A DNA stretch of 64,000 nt from Paulownia fortunei (Eukaryota > Streptophyta > Magnoliopsida > Lamiales > Paulowniaceae), in contig CM033115.1 in the NCBI GenBank assembly GCA_019321725.1, positions 7,946,673 to 8,010,672 on the forward strand, given 5' to 3'. Made by a program: the position numbers and the translations under genes. Shown here one piece after another: positions 24,121-34,358 of the stretch. Each line of letters begins with the position of its first letter. Position 1 is the stretch's first letter. The notes under the pieces are model-generated. The model worked only from the letters and a program-made list of their open reading frames with translations, was not told the origin of the DNA and did not search any database.

Positions 24121-24165
24121 TATCAATTATCTCCCCCCAACCTAATCGAGACATTGTCCCCAATG
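24121..24165 (-). other. Hairpin plus G-tract module downstream of LOG
   Basis: On minus GACATTGGGGACAATGTC is a perfect inverted repeat around GGGG or a short loop. It is followed by TCGATTAGGTTGGGGGGAGA. The arrangement (hairpin, then AGGTTGGGGGG) mirrors the hairpin and polypurine tract at the true 3' LTR edge (22511-22549). Confidence 0.6.
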
Positions 24166-24279
24166 TCAAAAATAGATAGGAAAGTAAAGTTTGAAAGATA
24201 TCACCTGAAATGCGGCTAATAAAGCTGAAACAACAAAAAAAACACACATACTATTAGATAAAATCATTAACAATAAGTA

Positions 24280-24933
24280 TCACAGACTGAGAGTCAAATT
24301 CAATTTGCGTTTTCGACCATTGTTCCTATTGGACCAATCCACATTGGCCAAGACTGGATCAGGTTTTGGCACATATGCTAGAAGTTGATCAATCAGCTGG
24401 TCAGGTGTTGGAGCAGAAATGATGATTCTTCTCGCAGAAGTTGAAATAAACCCTTTTTTCGCAGCATGATCTACAAAAGATAGCAAACCATCATAAAAAC
24501 CATTAACATTAAGAATACCTATAGGTTTTTGGTGAATGTTGAGTTGTGCCCAAGAGACAATTTGGAATAATTCTTCCAGTGTACCAAAATCGCCTGGTAG
24601 AATGATGAATGCATCCGCATTGTTTAACATATTAGGCATTCTGTCCTGAATGTGTGACACTTTCAGCTCATCTCCAATGGTCATACCTGTGATATTCTGT
24701 ACTGTTAAACATTTTGGGATAACTCCCAAAACTTTGACACCTCCTACATAAGCAGAAATGGCAACACTCCCCATTAACCCAAACTGCCTTCCCCCATACA
24801 CTAAATGAATTTTTCTTTCTGCTAAAGTTCTACCAAGATTATTGACTGCCCCTATAAACTCACCATTTTTTCCTAGATTGGATCCACAAAAAACACAAAT
24901 GGAATTAAATTTGTGAGTTGAAGAAACTTCCAT
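24280..24933 (-). CDS. LOG-like: LOG-family cytokinin riboside 5'-monophosphate phosphoribohydrolase, captured in a retrotransposon
   Basis: LOG enzymes release active cytokinin bases from their nucleotides in the cytosol. This intact 217-codon frame starts at ATG in AAAATGGAA and has the fold in order: CVFCGS (13-18), LVYGGRQFGLMG (44-55), VLGVIPK (68-74), ITGMTIGDELKV (81-92), DRM (97-99), ILPGDFGTLEELFQIVSWAQ (111-130), KPIGILNVNGFYDGLLSF and ISAPTPDQLIDQL. Length is normal for plant LOGs (about 210-220). The catalytic Arg (98) and Glu (GTLEE, 120-121) are kept. The phosphate-binding PGGYGT reads PGDFGT (Gly115 to Asp) and YGGGS reads YGGRQ. Host LOG genes have several introns; this copy has none, which suggests capture from mRNA. 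It sits between pol and the 3' LTR in the sense of pol. Expression and activity are unknown. Confidence 0.88.
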   Translation of the reverse strand: MEVSSTHKFNSICVFCGSNLGKNGEFIGAVNNLGRTLAERKIHLVYGGRQFGLMGSVAISAYVGGVKVLGVIPKCLTVQNITGMTIGDELKVSHIQDRMPNMLNNADAFIILPGDFGTLEELFQIVSWAQLNIHQKPIGILNVNGFYDGLLSFVDHAAKKGFISTSARRIIISAPTPDQLIDQLLAYVPKPDPVLANVDWSNRNNGRKRKLNLTLSL

Positions 24934-25177
24934 TTTTTTTCTTTTTTTTTTTTTTTTGAAAATAAGTTGTGCAAAAATAGAGTGAGTACGGTGATATTTA
25001 TTGAGGTGTGAACAGGGAATACATTTATTGCATGTCTTTTTCTTTTGTCAAAAAGGTTGAAAATAAGGACACATACGAAATTTAAAAATTACCTACTACC
25101 ACGTGTATGTACATGTAGTTGTGATTGTGGCTCACATCTTCCTCTGGTTTTACGTCCAGTAACGGCTTAAACGCCCT

Positions 25178-25715
25178 CTATGGGTCGAGGATATGCTTCC
25201 CATCCAGTTTTCTTATAAACTGGCAAACAGGGTCTTTTAATGTCAGATTCCCAAGACTATAAAGCTCATATTCATTTCGAAAACGATCCCATAAATCAAG
25301 AATTGCACGTTGTACCAATCCACATGAATGCGTCTCAAGAGTCAATATAATGTGATCTAAAGACTCCTTACTCAGTCCATCCATAATGAATTTAAGTTTA
25401 TCTTCTCGATTTTTAGAGACCATTCCTAAATAACGACACTTTGTGTTGCAAGTCCATCTAGCACAAATATAACAAACTTTCATTTTTTTCGCCCTTCGTT
25501 TTTTTGAATATGTGCTTTTACAAAACCAGACATGTATCTAGTAAGCAAATCTGGAAACTCATGTGAAAACTCACCTGCCCTTACCTTTGCTTCAATTAAC
25601 CATCGTATGTCTTTCGGAATGCCCTTGTGCATAAGCATCCTCAATCTTTCAATCCTGATTTTATAAATTTTCAAAATTGCATTTTTAGGAAGAAAAGGAA
25701 ATCGCTTCTTGAGAG
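25178..25715 (-). CDS. Unrecognised small protein gene(s) of the Athila 3' region
   Basis: I do not recognise this. Two frames lie end to end on minus: about 25715-25480 (basic, with RLRMLMHKGIPKDIRWLIEA and SHEFPDLLTRYMSGF, no ATG at its extreme start) and 25483-25178 (101 codons, ATG start). The first stop and second ATG overlap as ATGA after a run of seven A, so they may be one gene of about 180 codons with a one-base slip. The second begins with a Cys cluster (CYICARWTCNTKC), then an alpha-helical stretch and the tail FIRKLDGKHILDP. No membrane segment is seen, so it is not an obvious env. It lies between pol and the LOG gene, in the same sense. Confidence 0.5.
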
Positions 25716-25943
25716 TTAGAATATGTCACCCATTTTGAAAATAACAAGAAAAGAGAATGAGAAAAATAAAGAAAATTTGTACAAAGATTTCAGTTGTTTG
25801 GGAAACTGACAAGTCCGACTTTTATAGCCACGGAGTACCGTTATCCGCCATTTAACCGGGAAAGAAAAAATAAAAATAAAAGAAGAAGAAGAGAAGAAAA
25901 AAATAATGTCAGATAAAAAAAATATATATATATATATACAACA

Positions 25944-26836
25944 CTAATCATAACAAGGGTTAGAAAGAAAAAGAATTTCCTCTTGTGAAAATTGATTTTC
26001 TAAAAATGGTTTAACTCTTTGTCCATTTACTTTGAATATATTACCATTTCTAGGATTCTCAATGTCAATCGCCCCATAAGGATATACTTTTTTTACAACA
26101 AAGGACCACTCCACCTTGATCTCAATTTTCCAGGAAACAAATGCAATCGAGAATTATAAAGCAAAACCTTTTGACCAACCTCAAATATTTTTCTTGAAAT
26201 TTTATTATCATGAAAATCTTTGATTCTTGCTTTATAAATTTTAGAATTCTCATATGCATCATTTCTCAGTTCTTCAAGTTCATTGATTTGCAATTTGCGC
26301 AATTTTGAAGCTTCATCAAGGTTGAAGTTAAACATTTTGATTGCCCAATAAGCTTTATGTTCAAGTTCAACAGGTAAATGACAAGGTTTTCCATAAACTA
26401 TCCTATAAGGAGACATGCCTAATGATGTTTTGAAAGCAGTTCTATATGCCCAAAGTGTATCGGTAAGTCTAAGAGACCAATCTTTACGGTTTGGGTTAAC
26501 TGTTTTCTCCAAAATTTGTTTTATCTCCCTATTTGCAAGTTCAACTTGTCCATTTGTCTGAGGATGATAAGGGGTTGCAACTTTATGTATGATTCCATAT
26601 TTCTTCATTAAAGTTCCGAAAACTTTGTTACAAAAATGTTTTCCCCCATCACTGATAATAGATCTAGGAATTTCAAATTGACTTAAAATATTTTCTTTTA
26701 AAAATTTTATCACTATTTTGTGATCATTGTTTCGACAAGGAATTGCCTCGATCCATTTTGAAACATAATCTATGGCAACCAATATGTAAAGAAAACCAAA
26801 TGATAATGGAAATGGCCCCATAAAATCAATACCCAA
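25944..26836 (-). pseudogene. Athila integrase core and C-terminal domain
   Basis: The D-D-E core is uninterrupted for 247 codons: [10 protein letters not shown] with the first Asp (26825-26827), [15 protein letters not shown] with the second, and [18 protein letters not shown] with the Glu. It continues [20 protein letters not shown] and [16 protein letters not shown] sequence. At 26094 one T is missing from a run (four to three), which ends the frame early. In the next frame the expected tail FKVNGQRVKPFLENQF runs to a TAG at 25944-25946. This would be the true end of pol. A shift in a G run at about 26834 separates it from the zinc finger. Confidence 0.85.
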
Positions 26837-26839
26837 CAG

Positions 26840-27850
26840 TCAAAGATTTCAATCACTAGGATAGGGTGTAGGGGCATCATATTTCTCTTTGAAAAGGACC
26901 CTAACTTTTGACAATTTTCACAACTTTTGCAGAAAGTGTAAGTATCTTTGAAAAGAGTTGGCCAATAAAATCCACATTGCAAGATTTTTGCACTAGTTTT
27001 CTTTACAAAAAATGACCACCACATGCTTCTGAATGACAAAATTTGACAATATTACCTATCTCATTGTCAGGCACACATCTTCGAAAGATTTGATCCGGAC
27101 AATATTTGAATAGGTATGATCATCCCAATAAAATTTTTTAACCTCAGTCAAAAACTTCTTTTTATCTTGAGAGTTCCAATGTGATGGCATCTTTCCTGTT
27201 ACAAGAAAATTAACAATGTCAGCAAACAAGTAAAATAGAAACGTTAAATAATTGTTCATCAGGAAAGTGTCATTAATAGGTGTGGTTTGAAATGAGTCAT
27301 CACAAACAAGTCTCGACAAATGATCAGCACTACATTCTCTACTCCTTTTTTATCTCGAATAGTAATATTAAATTCCTGGAGTAAGAGAATCCACCTAATC
27401 AGTCTTGGTTTAGCATCTTTTTTTGACAAAAGATATTTCAAAACTGCATGATCACTGAAAACAACAATGGTGAGCCAACAAGATAAGATTGAAATTTATC
27501 CAATGCAAAAAACTACAGCAAGTAATTCTTTTTTAGTTGTTGTATAATTCAATTGAGCACCATTTAAAGTTTTACTTGCATAGTAAATAACATATGGTTT
27601 TTTATCTTTTCTTTGTCCCAAGACAGCTCCAACAGCATAATCACTAGCATCACACATTATTTCAAAAGTAAAGTCCAATCTGGAGGCTGCATGATTGGAG
27701 CAGACGTAAGCATGCTTTTAAGCTTAACAAAAGCATTTTCACAGTTTCAGTCCATTCAAAAATAGTGTCTTTTGTTAGAAGATTAGACAAAGGTTTAGAT
27801 ATTATACTAAAATCTTGATAAATCTTCTATAAAAACCAGCATGTCCTAAA
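26840..27850 (-). pseudogene. Athila RNase H and integrase zinc-binding region
   Basis: RNase H reads FEIMCDASDYAVGAVLGQRK (first Asp) and YASKTLNGAQLNYTTTKKEL (catalytic Glu) at 27680-27500, then LRWI-like sequence and EFNITIRDKKGVEN. The integrase zinc finger follows at about 27035-26890: histidines in the SEACGGHFF region and the pair CKSCENC. Frames change at about 27480, 27300, 27050 and 26830. Confidence 0.75.
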
Positions 27851-28720
27851 AATGATCTAATCTCCTTCACAGTCTTTGGTGTTGGCAAATTGGCAATTAA
27901 CTCAATTTTAGATTTATCAACCTCAATACCTTCTGATGATATAATGTGTCCAAGAACAATACCAGTTGTTACCATGAAGTGACATTTCTCCCATTGAGCA
28001 CAAGATTCTTTTCTTCACACCTGATCAAAACCTTTTCTAAATTAGATAAGCAATCATCAAATGAATTACCAAAAATAGAAAAATCATCCATGAAGACTTC
28101 AAGAAAACATTCAACCATGTCATTAAAAATACTAAGCATGCATCATTGGAATGTAGCTGGTGCATTACATAATCCAAAAGGCATCCTTCGATATGCAAAA
28201 GTACCAAAAGGACATGTAAAAGTTGTTTTCTCTTGATCTTCAAGTGCAATTGCAATTTGGTTATATCCAGAATATCCATCTAAAAAGCAATAAAATTCGT
28301 GTCCTGCAACTCTTTCTAAAATTTGATCCATGAAAGGTAATGGAAAATGATCTTTTCTAGTGACTGAGTTGAGTTTTCTATAGTCAATGCACATTCGCCA
28401 ACAGTAACAGTCCTAGTTGGAATTAATTCATCATTCTCATTCTTGACTACAGTAACTCCAGATTTCTTAGGTACAACTTGAGTCGGACTTACCCATTTGC
28501 TATCAGAAATAGAATAAATGATTCCATTATCTAAGAGTTTAATGACTTCATTTCTTACTACTTCTTTCATATTAGGATTTAGCCTTCGTTGCATTTCTCT
28601 AGATGGTTTAGCATTTTCCTCTAGATAGATGTTATGTGTGCAAATGAAAGGATTAATACCTTTAATATCAGCAATGGTCCATCCTAAAGCATTCTTATGC
28701 ATTTTCAGAGTTTCGATCAA
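27850..28720 (-). pseudogene. Athila reverse transcriptase (one-base frameshifts)
   Basis: Order on minus: MIETLKMHKNALGWTIADIK, RRLNPNMKEVVRNEVIKLLD, IPTRTVTV (28430), CIDYRKLNSVTRKDHFPLPF, FYCFLDGYSGYNQIAIALED, FAYRRMPFGLCNAPATFQ, then the catalytic VFMDDFSIFGNSFDD (28083-28094 encode FMDD, both Asp intact). A missing G between TVT and the W-R-M-C block (about 28398) and another shift near 28150 split it. Otherwise the key residues are all present. Confidence 0.85.
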
Positions 28721-28729
28721 CTTACCTTC

Positions 28730-29632
28730 TTGATATGCATCGAGTTTGGAAGAAATTATTACTGGAAAAGTTTCATTCTCACCAAGAAAGAGTATTTCAA
28801 ATTAACTGGCAAAGGTTTCAATTCAACCACGGGAGCTTTAATACTTGATGGAATAGATTTTACTGTGATGATGAAAGTTCTTCGAACTTTGGCTTCCAAA
28901 AATATTTTTCTTGTGCCTGCAAAAATTCAGAGATAGTATTAGTGTGTTCCTTTTATAAATACTTTCACTTTCAAAACAAGTCTCCAAAGAATCTAAAGAG
29001 TTAGTAGTAGTAAAGTATTCATGAACAAGTTCCTCAATTGAATCCACTTCATGTACTTCGACATCTTCTGCAGGTTGCATACAAACATTAAACACATTTA
29101 GTTCCAAAGTCATATTTCCAAATGATAACTTCAAAATACCATTTCTACAATTGATCAAAGCATTTGAAGTTGCAAGAAAAGGACGACCCAAAATGATAGG
29201 ATTTTGTGTATGTGTTTGTGCAACAGGCTCTGTGTCCAAAATAATGAAATCAACTGGAAAGTAAAACTTATCAATTTGTACCAACACATCTTCTACTATT
29301 CCCTTTGGAACTTTAATCGAACGGTCAGCTAATTGGAGTACAACAGAAGTTGTTTTAAGTTCTCCCAAACCTAACTATTCATAAACTGAGAAAGGTAGAA
29401 GATTTACACTAGCACCAAGATCAAGCAAAGCACGCTCTATTCTAGTGTTTCCTATGATACATGAAATGGTTGGACAACCTGGATCTTTGTACTTGGGTGG
29501 AGTGAATTGTTGAATGATTGAACTAACACTTTCAGTTAAAAATGCCTTCTTTTGTACATGATGTTTTCTTTTGATTGTACACAAATCTTTCAAAAATTTG
29601 GCATAAGGTGGAACTTGCTTGATTGCATCCAA
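28730..29632 (-). pseudogene. Athila aspartic protease
   Basis: The processing protease has its active site in ALLDLGASVNLLPFSVYE. The D-L-G (29414-29422) replaces the usual D-S/T-G, as is normal for Athila. A TAG follows YE where the family has Q, a C-to-T type nonsense change at about 29374. The frame then continues LGLGELKTTSVVLQLADRS and NPIILGRPFLATSNALI to about 28838. A linker to RT follows, with a further shift. Confidence 0.8.
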
Positions 29633-29639
29633 TAATGGA

Positions 29640-31283
29640 ATATTAATCTTGACTTGTTTAAAATTTCAAAAATTTCAGCATTTGAGTTCAATTTCTGAGT
29701 TGCTTGCAATCTTTGAGGAAAGGGTGCTGGAGGTAAATATTTTTCTTTTTCTTCATTTTCACGCTTACCTTCTTCAAACTTACCTTCATCGTCAAGACTA
29801 TTTCCATTTTTTATTTCTGGAGGTGGATTAGAACTTTCTCCTTGGGATGAATAGTCTTGTCAACAACTTTTCCATTCCGAAGAGTTGTAACTGAATTAGC
29901 CTCCTTGACTGCATTTTCACCTGAAGAAGAAACATGACACTGAGTAGAAGGATTAGGTTGAGGTTGAGCAGGAAATTTACCTTTTTTATGAGTACGCAAA
30001 GAAGTTGTCAGTGTTGAAAGTGTGCTTCTGATCTCATTGATAGCTTGTGAAGTCTGATTATTGATGTTTGTTTGTTCATGCATAAATGCTTGCAAAGTCT
30101 CCTCAATGGATTTTGTATGTGGAGGTGGATAAGAATGAAAGTTTTGTGGTTTTTGTGAATGCGGTGGTTGTGCACGGTTATCATCTCGCCAACTGAAATT
30201 GGGATGATTTCTCCATTGTGGATTGTAAGTTTCAGAATATGGAGAATGAAAAGGCTTTTTGAATGTGTTTATAAATTTGCTTGTACTGGAAGGTTTGGAC
30301 ATTCATTGGTGGAGTGCCCCAAAAGTTCACAATTGCTACAACCTTCTTCCTCTTGCACAGATTTGATTTCTTTTACTTTCTTAAGTTCCATGGCTTCAAC
30401 TTTTCTTGTTAAACTAGCAAGTCTAGCATTTAGATCATCTTCTTGACTAAGGTAATATTTTCCTTTATTACTATTAGCAAGATTAGATCTAATAGAACCT
30501 TCGGAAGAATTAATACTATGCCATGATTGAGAGTTTTCTGCCAAATGATCTAGGTATTCTAGGGCTTCACAGGTTCTTATCAAGAAACTCACCATTACAC
30601 ATTGTTTCAACAAATTGTTTTGTTTCAGGAGTTAAACCTTCATAAAAGAAACTAATTAAGCGCCATTTTTCAAAACCATGATGTGGGCATGAATTCAACA
30701 AATCTTTAAATCTTTCCCAACATTGAAAGAAAACTTCATTTGAATTTTGAGAAAAATTTTGAATTTATCTTTTCAAAGCATTAGTTTTATGAGTTGGAAA
30801 GAATTTTTTCAAGAATTCAGCTTGCATTTCTTGCCAAGTACCAATTGACCTAGGTTTTAAAGAATTAAGCCAATTTTTTGCTTTATCTTTTAAAGAGAAA
30901 GGAAATAATTTGAGCTTAACAATCTCATTTGTGCAAGTTTGATCATCAAAAGTGGCACATACTTCATCAAATTCTTTTAAATGCAAGTAAGGACTTTCAG
31001 AGTCTAAACCATGGAAATTAGGAAGTAAAGGGATCATACCTGACTTGAATCGAAAATTATTTGCATTTAGAGGAAAAATGAAACAAGAAGGAGAAGAATT
31101 TCGAGGAGGTTGCAAGTAATAACGCATGGTATGCACCTGTTGATTCTCATTTTCATCTTGGACACTATCATTTTTAGCCATGGTGGAAGTGTGTGGAGAT
31201 GATTCAAACAAATTTTCAAACAAAGTTTCGGAATTATTTCTTACTAAACGTCGAGAATTATGACTACGATACCATATAACCAT
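29640..31283 (-). pseudogene. Athila Gag (frameshifted)
   Basis: This is the capsid/nucleocapsid polyprotein. Either ATG at 31283 or ATG at 31181 could start it; the second gives MAKNDSVQDENENQ. The capsid part reads PLLPNFHGLDSESPYLHLKEF, then WLNSLKPRSIGTWQEMQAEF, typical of Athila Gag. The zinc knuckle CSNCELLGHSTNEC (C-x2-C-x4-H-x4-C) is complete at 30299-30340. A Pro/Asn-rich linker and a Lys/Glu-rich tail follow to about 29640. The frame changes near 30770, 30610, 30300 and 29640, so full-length Gag is not made from this copy as read. Confidence 0.8.
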
Positions 31284-31355
31284 ATATCCATAAAGAAATA
31301 AACAAACTATATTTACAAAGGAAAAATATTAACAAACCTGAATACTTACCTTGCC

Positions 31356-31373
31356 TTCCCGGCAACGGCGCCA
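31356..31373 (-). other. Primer-binding site, tRNA-Asp type
   Basis: On minus it reads TGGCGCCGTTGCCGGGAA. This complements the 3' end of plant tRNA-Asp (TGGCGCCGTTGCCGGGGA) with one mismatch. It lies 6 bases inside the 5' LTR and is the standard Athila primer. Confidence 0.85.
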
Positions 31374-31379
31374 AAAACT

Positions 31380-32990
31380 TGCTACAACTTTAAGATTGCA
31401 AACCCAAGTGCAGGTTGTAGTAAGTAATAAATTTCTCGTGAGTCCGAGGTCGATCCACAGGGAAGTTGTTTGAAGAATTCAAGTTATATTTATAAAAAGA
31501 TGGAGTTTATGTGAGTCAAAAATATATGAACAATTAATGTATGATGTAGCTAAAGAAAAAACCGAAGTAATAAAAGTACTGAGGATTAGGGATCCACTCT
31601 TGAGTTTTGGATAGATAAATGGTTATTTATTCTTTTTTACCTCTATTAATTGCCACAATTGGAATCCATACATAATGAAGGTTCCAATGGAAGATATTAT
31701 CAAGTAACTCATGCAATAAGGTAATCATGATATTGTCTTACTATTGCAAATTATCTCTTAACGCCAACACTTATTTATGGGATCAAGCATTTATATACTC
31801 TTTCGTCAACAACAAATCAAGGTTTCACATTAGCAGTCGGTGGGGTAAAACCGTACAATAAGCTAAATGAACCCAAGTATTTGTTGTGCCATTGGAGATA
31901 CATAAATCAAGAATCACCACAAAAATAAGTAGGATTTAGATCAAAAATAATATAATAATACAACAATATTTAAACAATTTCTACCCTTATTATCCATTTA
32001 TCTTCCTCATCAAGAGATTCACCCTTTTTCCTCAGCAAAATAAAATTTAGAAAGACATAATAAAAGTAACAAAGACTAAAAATATAAGAGAAACTAGAGA
32101 ATGCATTTCTATTACTACTAGAAAACTTACAATACTAGAAAACATACAAACTAGATAACTTAGCCTAAAGAAATCCTCTACCCCCCTCCTCTTACAAGCT
32201 GAATACATGGCCTATTTATAGTACTTGGAGTAAGCTAGAGGCCAAACAAATAATGGAGGGGTTAATCAAGTGGTATGCTAGTTGCCAAGAGTTGGTAAGT
32301 TGTTACATAAATTTCTCAACCACTGAATTGAATTACATTTTTCGGTCAGATACAGCCAGAGTTTGAAGATACGTAAAGAATAAAAATTGTAGATTTTTCA
32401 ACGCTGATATATTTTCATATATCTTTTGTCAAATTTGGCGATCGGATGAAGGAGATATGGTCAAATTACCGAGTTGTCCAAGAGCCGCCTGTAACATCAG
32501 CAGCAACTTGCAGCCTATGGTTTTACCATTTCAACACATTTTCACACCATCTTGTCTTCATCAAACTTGTTCACTTACCTCTTGGGTATAACATATCCAA
32601 ATTTCAGACCAAAATAAATTTGGGCTCAAGATATATAACCGAATTGGTAAAATAAGTCAATACTGGGCTGAACTCTGATCTGAATTTTGGTGATCCATTT
32701 TGTGTAATTACTTGGACGAATTTTGTGCTATCATCAAGACTGAATTGGGCTGAGCCTCCAACATAAAAGTTGTACCTCTATCTCTTGGCTTTCAAATGAA
32801 ACAAGCTTCAGGTCCATAGAGCTTTTGATCATGAAGTTATGCTCAAATTACAAAAACTGCACAAGTCTGAAAACATGCTTCCATTTATTCCCTAACACAA
32901 AACATTAATAAAACAAGAATATTAACAAGAATAAATCAAGAAAAGTATAAAGGATTTGATATAAAAATATGTCAAAATATGGACTTATCA
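31380..32990 (-). repeat. 5' LTR of the Athila element (1611 bp)
   Basis: This is the partner of 20895-22510. On the minus strand it would supply the promoter of the element. Confidence 0.93.
32212..32221 (-). promoter_or_regulatory. TATA box in the Athila 5' LTR
   Basis: On minus the sequence is CTATAAATAGGCC, a strong plant TATA box, about 770 bp from the start of the LTR. The same site is kept in the 3' LTR at 21729-21738. Confidence 0.6.
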
Positions 32991-32995
32991 ATTAT
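32991..32995. other. Target-site duplication, right copy
   Basis: ATTAT matches 20890-20894. The copia leader resumes directly after it. Confidence 0.85.
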
Positions 32996-33840
32996 ATTCG
33001 TGGAAAGAATTTTGTTAAAAGAAGAATTTTGGATCAAATTTTGTTATTTCTTTTTTATTCGAACTTTGCCTGTTGTTTGTGTTGCTATTGTTTTAACTAA
33101 AAAGAAAGAGAGGGAGATTTATCTAGCGTGAAGGCACATGAGTAGCCCGGCAAGAAACACATGAGGAGAAGTGGGGGCTGACTTGGGTGGGTTTAAGAAT
33201 AATTATTCGAGGGTTTCATTAGGAGTTAAGACTCTAATTTAGGCTTTTTTAGCTTAAAACTACAATAGCATTATTTTGGGCCTAATTTGTCTTAGGCTTC
33301 TATCCCAAATAAGTTTGAATTTCAGGCTTGTGGTTTGGACTCATTTAATTGGGTCATAAAGTAGGGTGGACTTAATCAAATCTATAAAGATTGAATCAAG
33401 TTTGAATCAAATTTGAGTCTAAATTGGATTCAAGTATGATCCATACAGAATATTAGATGTCAAGTAAAAGATGCACGTGATATGTCTGTATCTATGTGAA
33501 CATAATCGGTTCAAATGAAGGTGATCGTTTGATTAGATTATAGACATGTGAGATAATAAATATGAAATAATTTTGTATTGTTCATGCATGCAATACGTCG
33601 GCCCAAACGAAGACATATTATTTGTAAAAAAAAATTATCAATATTTATTATTCTAGTTTGAGAGTGTTGACTATAATTGTTATTTTGGTCCAAAGACTAA
33701 ATAACAATATTATGCTAGGTATTTCATAAAGGCCCATTTAATGGTTTATTTTGTGTAGCTTATGGTTTTGTTTATATTATTTGTGCTCTAAAGTTGTGGG
33801 ATTATGGTTAATTGTGAGTATGTTATTATGTTATGTTCGA
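32996..33840 (+). other. Leader of the split copia element
   Basis: This untranslated stretch lies between the Athila insertion and the copia gag. It is unusually long for a leader, so it may contain a further decayed insertion. No gene is seen. Confidence 0.45.
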
Positions 33841-34330
33841 ATCATTGCATCTTCTACTATTGGCAATTTAAGTAACATTCGATTGCTTAACGGCATAAAT
33901 TTTAAGAAATGGAAGGAGCATATCACCATTATGCTTAGTTGTTGGATCAAAACTATGCATTCAAGGTTGATGAGCCTTCCGTTATGAAAGTACTGCTGAG
34001 AAAAGGGTTAGTCATGAAAAGTTAAAGCGTTTTGACCGCATAAGTTTCGTGGTCACGAAACACTGTATTCTCAATACCATCAAGGGCACAATTCCTAAGG
34101 AAAATCCTAAGAAATTTCTGATTCAAATAACAAACCAATTCATTGGACCTAAAAAGGTCAAAACTTCATTTCAATGAGGTAAAAAGACAAAGGGAATATA
34201 AGGGAGTACATTACCGAAATGTTTAATTTTGTTACTCGACTAATGACATTAAAGTTATAGTTATTTGATGAAATCTCGTGCACCTTTTCTTGATCTCACT
34301 TTCTGCACAAATTGGTCCACTTAAAATAAA
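33840..34330 (+). pseudogene. Copia Gag, N-terminal piece
   Basis: The N-terminus reads IASSTIGNLSNIRLLNGINF and KKWKEHITIML, the start of a copia Gag. In other frames EKRVSHEKLKRF, TIKGTIPKENPKKFLIQITN and FNFVTRLMTLKL follow. The last codons, ISLSAQIGPLKI, end where the Helitron composite begins. The continuation KEKIESNELIALCAKERE is found at about 45144. Confidence 0.7.
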
Positions 34331-34358
34331 CTAGTAAGAAGTACATGCGTTGCACGTG
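34331..34358 (-). terminator. Second Helitron 3' hairpin and CTAG end, minus strand
   Basis: On minus GTGCAACGCATGTAC lies within a hairpin followed by TTCTTA, CTAG and T. About 40 bp are similar to the end at 44955-44995, including AATTATATGAA upstream. It therefore belongs to the same family in opposite orientation. Confidence 0.6.

Larger units (their letters stand above)
22526..24279 (-). other. 3' untranslated region of the Athila element
   Basis: No coding frame is credible. It holds a long T-rich microsatellite (about 23229-23292 on plus, mostly T with C) and is shared up to about 23920 with the second Athila copy at 55063-56431. A 50-bp block around AACCCCTAGGTGGCCCATAGAGGA is almost unchanged in both. 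Confidence 0.6.
20895..32990 (-). mobile_element. Complete Athila-type Ty3/gypsy retrotransposon (12.1 kb)
   Basis: Both LTRs (20895-22510 and 31380-32990) are about 99% identical by eye, starting TGCTAC and ending TTATCA. The element is flanked by a perfect 5-bp target duplication ATTAT (20890-20894 and 32991-32995). It reads on minus, so the right LTR is the 5' one. A tRNA-Asp primer site follows it, and a polypurine tract precedes the left LTR. The protease motif DLGAS, the RT signature CIDYRKLN and the tRNA-Asp primer place it in the Athila lineage. In the usual place of the env-like gene it carries an unrecognised gene and a LOG-family gene. Confidence 0.93.

Noticed and set aside
25178..25715. 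Athila env-like gene
   Set aside because: The position fits, but there is no signal peptide, membrane segment or glycoprotein-like feature, so I left it as unrecognised.
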